From contig NZ_VZOW01000033.1 in the NCBI RefSeq assembly GCF_008801835.1, positions 1-60,340 on the forward strand: a stretch of 60,340 bases of DNA, read 5' to 3'. Both the position numbers and the translations under genes were made by a program. Of the stretch, positions 1 through 6,803 are shown in pieces; position 1 is the stretch's first letter, and every line of letters begins with the position of its first letter. Below the pieces are notes generated by a model. The model searched no databases and was not told the DNA's origin. It saw only the letters and a program-made list of their open reading frames with translations. This DNA comes from Cupriavidus pauculus (GTDB lineage: Bacteria > Pseudomonadota > Gammaproteobacteria > Burkholderiales > Burkholderiaceae).

Positions 1-2
1 GG

Positions 3-1072
3 CGCGCATTGCGGGTGTCGCGTCTCATCATCAAGCACGAAAGTGAATGGGCCAATCCAAATAAGTGGCAGCAATTAATTCGCGAGATTGAAGAGCACAC
101 AGGTCCGCAGCCGCAGCACGTCGAGGAACAGAAGCGGGTCGAGAGGCTTGTTTGGTGGGATGACGTGAAGGCAGGAGTCAGTGATCTGCCGGGGTCGGAT
201 GTTTTTCATATTCACCCGATTGGGTTGGTGGGGAATTTTTCTGTCGACGCATGCTCATGCCAGGGCCGCGAACTTAGTGCCGCAAGTCTGAAGCGTATAG
301 CTACCTATGCGACGGATCAAAAAATCCAAGAGTACATCGATGCTCTAAATCAGGCTTTCTCGGACTACTCTTTTGATACGTGTCTCGGGCGTGCGCACTT
401 TATTGCTCAAGTACTGGCGGAAAGCGGTGAGTTTAAACATACCCGTGAACTTGGAGAAAAATTGGCCTATGACCCGTGGCGGGGCCGGGGGCTCATCCAA
501 GTCACATTCGAAGCAAATTATCGAGACTACGAGGCATATTCCGGCGAGGACGTGACATCAAACTCGGCCTCAATGAGCAAGCTGGAAAGAGCGCCACACG
601 CGATTTTATCGGCAGCTTGGTTTTACACAAAACAAGCATCGCTGATGGCCGCTAGCGATGCGGATGATTTCATTTGGATCGTCAGAAAAATCAATGGGGA
701 TTCAATGGCTACGATCATAGGCTGTCATATTTTAATAGCGCGGTAGAAGCCCTTGGACTTCAAGGATGTTTGAAACTTAATAAAAACGGATCGTATATAT
801 TTGAAGAAAGCAAGGCCTACAATGAAAAACGAGCATCTTTCGCTTGGGGGATGTGGCATGACACAGGAGGGATAGTTAAGTCCGGTATAGACACCAAATC
901 TAACACCGAATCAATTAAGGGTTACCGCCGTTATTTAGAGCTTGATGACGCTGCGGGCGGGCCTCTTGATAGTCGCGGAAATCCAAAAGACCAAGGCTGG
1001 TACGGAATTGGGTCTCGCAACCCAGTTAGAACCTATGCGGAGTCTAGACTAAGTGCGCTCGGGGATAGCTAA
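3..1072 (+). pseudogene. Frameshifted GH19 (chitinase/lysozyme-like) effector, 5' end outside window
   Basis: The reading frame is open at the left edge, so only the C-terminal part is visible. The first half contains RLIIKHESEW, then a GH19-like core: LAESGEF (first Glu probably catalytic) and GRGLIQVTFEANY. It then stops at 744-746. The domain resumes in another frame as GFNGYDHRLSYFNSAVEALG and ends at 1072. The frames join at a GGGG run (696-699): one extra G would restore a continuous KINGGFNGYDHR. This is therefore either a real one-base deletion or a sequencing error. Family knowledge: this GH19 type cleaves peptidoglycan and is often carried by type VI secretion effectors. The AT-rich composition differs sharply from the backbone, which suggests transfer. 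The family call is firm; the effector role is inferred. Confidence 0.75.
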
Positions 1073-1076
1073 ACCT

Positions 1077-1958
1077 ATGGAAAGAATTCGCGTTTTTGCT
1101 ATTGCATTGGTGGCTACCGCCATCCTGTTTGTAAATAGATCCGAGGCGGCGCAATTGAGCTTGGCGGGGGATTTCGAGGGTAAAAATAAGGTTGGAGAAT
1201 TTATTTATGAAAATAACTCGTATGGATTGTCGATAAGCTATTATTCGCCATCATTGAATAATACGACTTACTTTCTAGTTGCGAAGTTCGATGAATGTAG
1301 CGTCATGGCGCTATATTCAGTTCCGCGTACTCGAAATATCGCGATTGATGGGACTTGTCAAGGGCAGGGTGGGCGAATATACAGAAAAATTTATGAGTGG
1401 AAGGATGATTATTCCAGCTGGTGCATGGTTAGGGAAATAACCGGCGAAATGGCAGATTTGACAGTGGGGATTGTCGCATCTGTCGAGAGTGTCGCGAGAG
1501 TTATAAATTGCTCAAGAATTGGGGCGAGTGATACCTATGAGTATGAGTCATCTGCATTGGTGGATAAAAAAATAGACGATGAAATTTTGAGATTTCGTGC
1601 CGCGGAGAGTGGCGAATCTACCTTAATGGAATATCTGGATTCGCTTCCATCTTATAGCGTTTCTGAGCTAATTTCACACATAAACGCGAATAATGTACAG
1701 GATATCAACAATCTTTCATTCTATCTTTCGGAAAACGGAAGATCGTATGAGGCTATTCCTGTCTTGGAAGCGATAGTCAAGAGGTATCCTCGCAGAATAG
1801 TTGCCAAGCTGAACTTGGCAGATGCATATTGGCTCAACAATTTCTCGCAAAAAGCATCTTGTTTTTATAAAGAATATCGTGATGATATGATCTCAAATGG
1901 GCTTAAATCGAAAATTCCAAGTCGAGTAGGAGATCGAATTATAGGTTGTGATAATTGA
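1077..1958 (+). CDS. Exported protein with TPR-like C-terminus, candidate immunity protein
   Basis: I do not recognise a named family. The ATG at 1077 lies 4 bases after the GH19 stop; a GTG at 1053 would add eight residues and overlap that gene. The N-terminus (MERIRVFAIALVATAILFVN, then SEAA) is a typical Sec signal peptide, so the protein should act in the periplasm. The middle has several Cys residues. The last ~70 residues (YEAIPVLEAIVKRYPRRIV, then LNLADAYWL) look like one or two TPR helix pairs. The AT-rich base use matches the preceding gene and contrasts with what follows. A periplasmic protein directly behind a peptidoglycan hydrolase effector fits an immunity role. That role is inferred from position only. 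Confidence 0.7.
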   Translation: MERIRVFAIALVATAILFVNRSEAAQLSLAGDFEGKNKVGEFIYENNSYGLSISYYSPSLNNTTYFLVAKFDECSVMALYSVPRTRNIAIDGTCQGQGGRIYRKIYEWKDDYSSWCMVREITGEMADLTVGIVASVESVARVINCSRIGASDTYEYESSALVDKKIDDEILRFRAAESGESTLMEYLDSLPSYSVSELISHINANNVQDINNLSFYLSENGRSYEAIPVLEAIVKRYPRRIVAKLNLADAYWLNNFSQKASCFYKEYRDDMISNGLKSKIPSRVGDRIIGCDN

Positions 1959-2178
1959 CCATTGGCCGGTAAGGCGCCCGAAGTTGTGATCCGGACCGCG
2001 TCTGCAAGTCGGCCATCATCGCCAAACCCCTCCCCTCCCAAGCGCGTGGTTCGGCACTTGCCGCCCCCGCCCCCGCCATCCCCCGCCCTCCGATTTCCGC
2101 TAGTCAGATATTGCAAACGGCTATGATGTCGCCTGCACGCCGCAGGCGTGAGCCCGTCCTCTTTCATCCTGTTTATCC

Positions 2179-2505
2179 ATGCCCTTTGCCCGGACGCTTT
2201 TGCGCTGTCTGTCTGTTCTTGCCGTGCTTGCCACGTCGCGCGCTATCGCGGTGCAGCCGGCATCCGATCCGGCGCTGGCGGATACATCTGGATGTACGGC
2301 GCTGATCGATATTGCGCAGGAGAGCTTGCGAGGCGAGATCAATGTGGCGTGTACCAATGAGCCGAAGGCGAGCTGCGAGGTCAAGAACGCGGAGATCCGG
2401 ACGTTGCTGGACATCATCGATCAGCGCCGCAAGCGCAATGCCGACGAATGCGACACGCTGGCGCAGATCAATCGGCTGCTGCGCTTGCTGCCGCCCAAAA
2501 GCTGA
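2179..2505 (+). CDS. Small exported hypothetical protein
   Basis: This is a 108-residue protein with a signal peptide (MPFARTLLRCLSVLAVLATS, probable cleavage after the AxA-like region near residue 24). The mature part carries four Cys residues (SGCTALID, VACTNEP, ASCEVKN, DECDTL), which could form two disulfides in the periplasm. The C-terminal half is charged and helical. The GC-rich composition is like the backbone, so the foreign segment seems to end before it. It converges with the SMR gene. I assign no function. The regular signal peptide and Cys spacing make a real gene likely. Confidence 0.6.
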   Translation: MPFARTLLRCLSVLAVLATSRAIAVQPASDPALADTSGCTALIDIAQESLRGEINVACTNEPKASCEVKNAEIRTLLDIIDQRRKRNADECDTLAQINRLLRLLPPKS

Positions 2506-2547
2506 GGCGGCAGCGCTGGCAAGGGGTGCTTGGCCGGTGCAGGTTTT

Positions 2548-2569
2548 GGGGCGCTACCGGGGCGCTACC
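2548..2569. repeat. 11-bp tandem direct repeat
   Basis: GGGGCGCTACC occurs twice head to tail in the space between two convergent genes. It may be slippage-prone; no function is implied. Confidence 0.7.
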
Positions 2570-2636
2570 GGGCCGGATCAGCCCTGAGGAGGGCGGTATC
2601 GGGATGACGGGCGACGCGGTGAAGCGGTCGCGTCCG

Positions 2637-2966
2637 TCAGTGGCTCATCCTCGAAAACAGCTGGATCACTGCCACGCCGCCGATGATCAGCGCGATGCCG
2701 ATCCAGGCGGCCAGGTCCGGCACCTGGCGGTACAGCACGGCGGCGATCAGGGTGACCAGCACAATGCCGGCGCCGCACCAGATCGCATACGCCACTCCCA
2801 CGGGCACGGTCTTCATCACCTGCATCAACAGCCAGAAGGCGGCAACGTAGCCAGTCACCACGAGGACGCTGGGCCCCAGGCGCGTGAAGTTTTCCGCTGC
2901 CTTCAGGCTGCTGGTGGCGATGACTTCCGCGACGATGGCGAGGGCGAGCAGCAGGTATCCGTTCAT
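2637..2966 (-). CDS. SMR-family multidrug efflux protein, EmrE type
   Basis: This is a four-helix inner-membrane proton antiporter of the small multidrug resistance family, working as a dimer to export cationic or quaternary ammonium compounds. The 109-residue length is typical. The hallmark residues are present when read from the ATG at 2966: Glu14 (VAEVIATSSLK), Tyr40, Tyr60 and Trp63 (AYAIWCGAG). These match the proton- and substrate-coupling residues of EmrE and argue against the SugE/Gdx branch. The frame is open upstream to 3029, but that extension would translate through a terminator hairpin (2987-3009), so the ATG at 2966 is preferred. The hairpin suggests transcription attenuation. 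Confidence 0.88.
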   Translation of the reverse strand: MNGYLLLALAIVAEVIATSSLKAAENFTRLGPSVLVVTGYVAAFWLLMQVMKTVPVGVAYAIWCGAGIVLVTLIAAVLYRQVPDLAAWIGIALIIGGVAVIQLFSRMSH

Positions 2967-3313
2967 GTTGGCGATATTCCCCGGTGAAAAAAGCGGCGCT
3001 TGCGGCGCCTTGGGCGGATTCGAGCCCATTATTATGCAGGCCGCCCCCCAAACGGGTCTGCCAAACCGCGTGAAAATACCTCAGAATCCAGTCGTCATGC
3101 GGGTTTCCGGCGGTTGAACAGCCCTCCCTCCGGGTGGTTGTGCCGCAGTCGATACCGGCTTTGAATGAAGGAAGGCGCATGGCGCCATAGTCACCCGGGA
3201 TAGTCAACGAGGTGGCCATATCAGAATGTCGCGGTGATCGCATCGACCTGACCCGGCTCGCATCGAAAAAAATGCCGCGGCAATAGGTTGACTGACGGGA
3301 TAAGGGGAGCGGT
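2967..3313. other. Divergent intergenic region between SMR gene and coiled-coil gene
   Basis: This region holds the leader terminator of the SMR gene and, for the plus-strand gene, a ribosome binding site (AAGGGGAGCGG, just before 3314). I looked for guanidine riboswitch signatures (ykkC core, mini-ykkC ACGR loops, ykkC-III) on the minus strand because SMR genes often carry them, and I could not find a match by eye. No ORF here is convincing. Confidence 0.5.
2987..3009 (-). terminator. Intrinsic terminator in the leader of the SMR gene
   Basis: Read on the minus strand, GGCGC-CGCAA-GCGCC is followed by GC and six T residues, ending 20 bases before the SMR start codon. A terminator here would stop transcripts before the gene unless it is relieved, so it looks like an attenuator. 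Confidence 0.6.
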
Positions 3314-3838
3314 ATGAACAACGATCCGGATCCGGCCGCAGCCTGGCCGGTCACGCAAATGGCCGAAGCAGCGGTGGCAACCGAGGCCGCCGCCGAATTT
3401 GGTGAAGGCGTCTGGCAGAACACGATTGCCTCCGCCGATCACGCGCTGGAAGAAGCGTCCCGCATCCAGCGCGGCGTCCAGCAACATTTCAAGCTGATGC
3501 AGGAAGCGCGGGCACTGCGCGAGGAATTACGCCGTGCCCACACTGAAATCGACCGCTATCGCGGCATGCATGCGCGTGTGGTGGTCGGCATGCGCCAGCT
3601 CGAGGAAGAGCACGCCGCGGAAATGTCGCGCCTGCAGGCCGAGAACGAGATGTTGCTGGTGCGGCATCGTGTCTACAAGCTGCTGGCCGAACACTATGGC
3701 GTCGCTGCATTGCGGTTCGACCGTGAAGTGTTTGCCCAGCATCGCGATCGCGTGCTGGAGCACGTACTCTACAAGCGTCGCAAGGGCGTATCGCTCTCGT
3801 CGATCACGGCGGCGGAGGTTGCCTTCCTGCTGCTCTGA
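3314..3838 (+). CDS. Cytoplasmic coiled-coil hypothetical protein
   Basis: This is a 174-residue protein with no signal peptide or membrane segment. Residues ~45-120 form a long charged helix with heptad-like spacing (EARALREELRRAHTEIDRYR, later RQLEEEHAAEMSRLQAENEM), predicting a coiled coil and oligomerisation. The C-terminus (VLYKRRKGVSLSSITAAEVA) is a compact basic segment. A good Shine-Dalgarno (GGGGAG) precedes the ATG. It stands alone, divergent from the SMR gene and convergent with the transporter gene. I do not recognise the family. Confidence 0.7.
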   Translation: MNNDPDPAAAWPVTQMAEAAVATEAAAEFGEGVWQNTIASADHALEEASRIQRGVQQHFKLMQEARALREELRRAHTEIDRYRGMHARVVVGMRQLEEEHAAEMSRLQAENEMLLVRHRVYKLLAEHYGVAALRFDREVFAQHRDRVLEHVLYKRRKGVSLSSITAAEVAFLLL

Positions 3839-3863
3839 CGGCGGCCTGGCACTGCGGCACAGG

Positions 3864-5054
3864 TCAGGCGGCGCGTGCGGTGCGCGGCCTGAGGACCAGT
3901 AGCGCAAGCATGCCGCCCACCACGCCCCAAAATGCAGAGCCGACGCCGGCCAGCGTCATGCCGGAGGCCGTGATCATGAATGTCAGCAGTGCCGATTCGC
4001 GCTCTGCCGGCGTCTGCATGGCCACGGTCAGGCCATTGGCGATCGAACCGAACAGGGCAAACGCCGCCACGGCCACCACCAGCGCCTTGGGAAACGCCGC
4101 GAACAGTGCGGCGATGCTGGCCGCCATCACGCCCATCGCCAGATAGCCGAGCCCGCAAACCACGGCGGCCATGTAGCGGCGGCGCGGATCGGCGTCGGCC
4201 TGGGGACCGGTGCAGATGGCGGCGGTAATCGCGGCGAGGTTGATGCCATGGGATCCGAACGGCGCGAGGATGGCGGACGCCAGCCCCGTCACGGCGATCA
4301 GCGGGCTGGCCGGCACGTGATAGCCGTCCGCGCGCAGCACCGCCAGTCCGGGAATGTTCTGCGAGGCCAGCGCCACGATGAACAGCGGCAGGCCGATGCT
4401 GATGAACGCCGACAGCGAAAATGCCGGCGTGGTCCACACCGGCCGCGCCACGGCGAAGTGGAACTGGTCGAAGTGCAACTGGCCCAGCGCGGCGGCCAGC
4501 GCAATGCCGATCGCCAGCACGCCCGGCACCGCATAGCGCGGCCACCAGCGGCGGCCCAGCAGATAGGCGGCAAACATCGTCAGCAGCAGTACGGTGTGAT
4601 GCTGCGCTTGCACGAACACATCGATGCTGATGCGGAACAGGATGCCGGCCAGCAGCGCCGACGCGATACTGGCCGGCAACGCCTTCATCAGTTTGTCGAA
4701 CCAGCCGGTCAGCCCGGCGGCCGTCATCATCAGCGCGGCCAGCAGGAACGCGCCGATGGCTTCGGGGTAGAGCACGCCCGGCAGACTGGCGATCAGCAGC
4801 GCGGCGCCCGGCGTGGACCACGCCACGACGATCGGCACGCGCATGACCAGGGACAGTCCCAACGTGGTCACGCCCATGCCAATCGATAACGCCCAGATCC
4901 ACGACGCGATTTGGGCATCGGACAGATGCGCGGCCTGGCCGGCCTGGATCATCAGCACCAGCGAACTGGTGTAGCCGGTCAGCATGGCGATCAACCCGGC
5001 CACGGTGGTGGAAACAGACAGGTCGGACAGCTTCAGGGAGGCGGCGGCAGTCAT
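3864..5054 (-). CDS. benE: BenE-family benzoate/H+ symporter-like transporter
   Basis: This is a 396-residue, highly hydrophobic protein with about 12 membrane helices. It resembles the benzoate:proton symporter BenE (LTGYTSSLVLMIQAGQAAHL, WSTPGAALLIASLPGV, APFGSHGINLAAITAAICTG). It should import benzoate or another aromatic acid into the cytoplasm. No aromatic catabolic genes lie near it, so the substrate is inferred from the family only. The start MTAAASLKLSDL at 5054 matches the family. The same frame stays open far upstream across an unrelated gene, which I treat as a GC-driven artefact. The gene converges with the coiled-coil gene. Confidence 0.85.
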   Translation of the reverse strand: MTAAASLKLSDLSVSTTVAGLIAMLTGYTSSLVLMIQAGQAAHLSDAQIASWIWALSIGMGVTTLGLSLVMRVPIVVAWSTPGAALLIASLPGVLYPEAIGAFLLAALMMTAAGLTGWFDKLMKALPASIASALLAGILFRISIDVFVQAQHHTVLLLTMFAAYLLGRRWWPRYAVPGVLAIGIALAAALGQLHFDQFHFAVARPVWTTPAFSLSAFISIGLPLFIVALASQNIPGLAVLRADGYHVPASPLIAVTGLASAILAPFGSHGINLAAITAAICTGPQADADPRRRYMAAVVCGLGYLAMGVMAASIAALFAAFPKALVVAVAAFALFGSIANGLTVAMQTPAERESALLTFMITASGMTLAGVGSAFWGVVGGMLALLVLRPRTARAA

Positions 5055-5362
5055 TATCGTCGGGCAAGGATGGGCGGCCGTTGCGGCACGGCCGGTATCT
5101 TCGCACGGGACGGCGGCGCAGGTGCCGGTTTTGTTCCGGCGGCCGTGGCGTATGGCGACGGACAAGGGCCGCGCGATGGCGGCAACGTTGGGGGAGATGG
5201 CGATGGCGGCGCGCACGGCGCAGCAGGCCATGGCAAGTTTTACGGCGCCGACGGCGAGCGCACCGCTGGCCCAAACCGCCGGCGGCAAGTTACGGCGGCG
5301 CGTTCTGGAAATGCCGCCAGCGCAACGCGCGTGGCCGGCGCCGCCACGCGCGGTACGAAGCC
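5055..5362. other. Spacer between two minus-strand transporter genes
   Basis: This is a 308-base GC-rich stretch. The open frames across it are Pro/Arg-rich and show no family resemblance. It presumably holds the benE promoter, but I see no clear -10/-35 pair or terminator. Confidence 0.4.
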
Positions 5363-6295
5363 TCAGTCCGCCACCTTGTCGCTCGGGAACTTGAACGAGT
5401 CGCGTAGCAGATAGCTCATCGGGATGTCGAGCGTGATCCCATTGGGCGGAATCGGCTGCAGGAACCACTTTCGATACAGCTTTTGCGTTTCCTGGTCGTA
5501 GATCGATGCGATCAGCGCGCGGTCGACGATCTTCTTGAACTCTGCGTCTTGTCTGGACAGCATGATCGCGTACGGTTCGATCGTCAGTAGGTCCCCGGTT
5601 ACCGCCAGCGCGGCCGGATTTTTGGCGTTGGCGCGCAGCCCGAACAGCAGCACGTCGTCCATCACGAAGGCGTCGGCCTTGCCCGATTCCACCATCGCGA
5701 ACGCCTCGGCGTGGTCCTTGGCCTCCACCACCTTCCAGCCCATCGCGCCGGATTCGTCCATCTTGCGCAGCATTTCCAGCGGCGTGGTCTTGGTGGTCGA
5801 TACCACGGTCTTGCCGCGCAGGTCGCTCCATTTGCGAATGCCCGCATCGCTTTTCACCAGCATGCGGCTGCCGGCAATGTAGTGCGGAATGGTGAAGGCT
5901 ACCTGTTCGCGCCGTTCGCGATTGTTGGTGGTCGATCCGCATTCGAGATCGGCCTTGCCATCGACGATGGCGGGAATGCGCGAGGCCGGCGTCACCGGCA
6001 CCCATTCCACGCGCAACTGCGGCAGCTTGAGCTGGCTGCGCACCGCGTCGGCCACTTTCAGGCACAGGTCGACGGCATAGCCCATCGGCTTGCCGTCCGC
6101 CACGAACGAGAACGGCACCGAGCTTTCGCGGTGCGCGATGCGGATGACGCCGCTCTGCTGGATGCGCGCGACCACCGGATTTGGCGTGGCCGCGCGCGCC
6201 GGCGCAGGCGGCAGGCAGAGCAGGACGGCAAGCGAGAATACGACAGGCGCCATGCCCTGGAACAAGGCACGGCGCGGCAGGCCCGAATTGATCAT
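5363..6295 (-). CDS. Periplasmic amino-acid binding protein (GltI-like, SBP family 3)
   Basis: This is a 310-residue solute-binding protein of the polar amino acid ABC family. A signal peptide (Arg-rich start, MAPVVFSLAVLLCLPP, ARAA) is followed by the two-lobe core: GVIRIAHRESSVPFSFV, GYAVDLCLKVADAV, ADLECGSTTNNRERREQVAF, KTVVSTTKTTPLEML and GKADAFVMDDVLL. These match the glutamate/aspartate binding protein GltI. No permease or ATPase gene lies beside it, so it is an orphan that may serve a distant transporter. Three repeats of an 8-bp half-site lie about 110 bases upstream and could regulate it. Confidence 0.85.
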   Translation of the reverse strand: MINSGLPRRALFQGMAPVVFSLAVLLCLPPAPARAATPNPVVARIQQSGVIRIAHRESSVPFSFVADGKPMGYAVDLCLKVADAVRSQLKLPQLRVEWVPVTPASRIPAIVDGKADLECGSTTNNRERREQVAFTIPHYIAGSRMLVKSDAGIRKWSDLRGKTVVSTTKTTPLEMLRKMDESGAMGWKVVEAKDHAEAFAMVESGKADAFVMDDVLLFGLRANAKNPAALAVTGDLLTIEPYAIMLSRQDAEFKKIVDRALIASIYDQETQKLYRKWFLQPIPPNGITLDIPMSYLLRDSFKFPSDKVAD

Positions 6296-6406
6296 GTAGA
6301 CACCCGTCGAAAATTGTCAGGAAAAACCCAGGCGGCGCGTTGGCCGCCGATGGCCGGATCGATCCGGCTCTCGTACTGCGGTGCTGCTGTCGTTGTGCGT
6401 TCGGAG

Positions 6407-6440
6407 CAATCTGCCGGTGCAGATTGTTGTTCGCAGATTG
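6407..6440. promoter_or_regulatory. Triple half-site repeat, candidate operator
   Basis: CAATCTGC (6407-6414), GCAGATTG (6419-6426) and GCAGATTG (6433-6440) form one perfect inverted pair with a 4-base spacer plus one direct copy 14 bases further on. The site lies between the minus-strand binding-protein gene and plus-strand transcription, a usual place for an operator. The regulator is unknown. Confidence 0.5.
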
Positions 6441-6561
6441 TTCCACGGCGGGGCGTCGCGGCACAACCCGAAGTCCTGGAAGACCGCTTCGACGTCCACG
6501 GCGAGCAACGCTCGTGCGGCTTGCGGGTTGACGGGGACTTTCCCTTACGGATTTGTCCGAC

Positions 6562-6590
6562 TTCTGGCGCAGGTCGCGCGTGGCTATGCT
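6562..6590 (+). promoter_or_regulatory. Candidate sigma-70 promoter for a short RNA
   Basis: TTCTGG (6562-6567) and TATGCT (6585-6590) are separated by 17 bases. A second possible -35, TTGACG, lies at 6528-6533. Initiation near 6597 would give a transcript of about 70 bases ending at the terminator at 6632-6666. Confidence 0.4.
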
Positions 6591-6596
6591 TCAGAC

Positions 6597-6666
6597 GTGC
6601 CTTGCGAGCAGGGCACCGAGGAGAGACTCTTGGGCCCGTTCGGCTGAACGGGCCCATCTTTTTTTT
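6597..6666 (+). ncRNA. Candidate small RNA upstream of uup
   Basis: A very strong terminator sits here with no convincing protein gene in front of it. uup appears to have its own -10 (TACAAT, 6723-6728) after the terminator. The terminated RNA is therefore probably separate, about 70 bases from the nearer promoter or longer from an upstream one. It lacks recognisable 4.5S, 6S, tmRNA or RNase P signatures. Alternatively it is a terminated leader of a longer uup transcript. Confidence 0.35.
6632..6666 (+). terminator. Strong intrinsic terminator
   Basis: GGGCCCGTTC-GGCT-GAACGGGCCC is a perfect 10-bp stem with a 4-base loop, followed by ATC and eight T residues. It works only on the plus strand, because the other side lacks a T run. 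Confidence 0.85.
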
Positions 6667-6722
6667 CGGGCGGTGCGCGCCGCGGCCGACACTGGCGAAG
6701 CATGGCGCGCAGCACAGTCGTC

Positions 6723-6728
6723 TACAAT
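6723..6728 (+). promoter_or_regulatory. Probable -10 box of the uup promoter
   Basis: TACAAT lies 75 bases before the uup start codon and downstream of the terminator. The matching -35 is poor. Confidence 0.4.
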
Positions 6729-6803
6729 TCGGGCCTGCCTGCGCGCCGGCGAAGTTTCCTTCCGGTTTCCTCGCTGCCGGCGCCGCTTACCCCGTCCGAC
6801 ACC

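Noticed and set aside
2967..3235. A guanidine riboswitch before the SMR gene
   Set aside because: I could not find the ykkC core, paired ACGR loops or the ykkC-III pattern on the minus strand. Only a terminator is supported.
3864..6464. An 866-codon minus-strand frame spanning benE and the binding-protein gene
   Set aside because: Only the last 396 codons look like a protein family. The rest is Arg/Ala-rich and antisense or out of frame to a well-supported binding protein, so it is a high-GC artefact and not a fusion.
6450..6660. 6S RNA, 4.5S RNA, tmRNA or RNase P RNA upstream of uup
   Set aside because: The known conserved segments of these RNAs are not visible, so only an unspecified small RNA is proposed.
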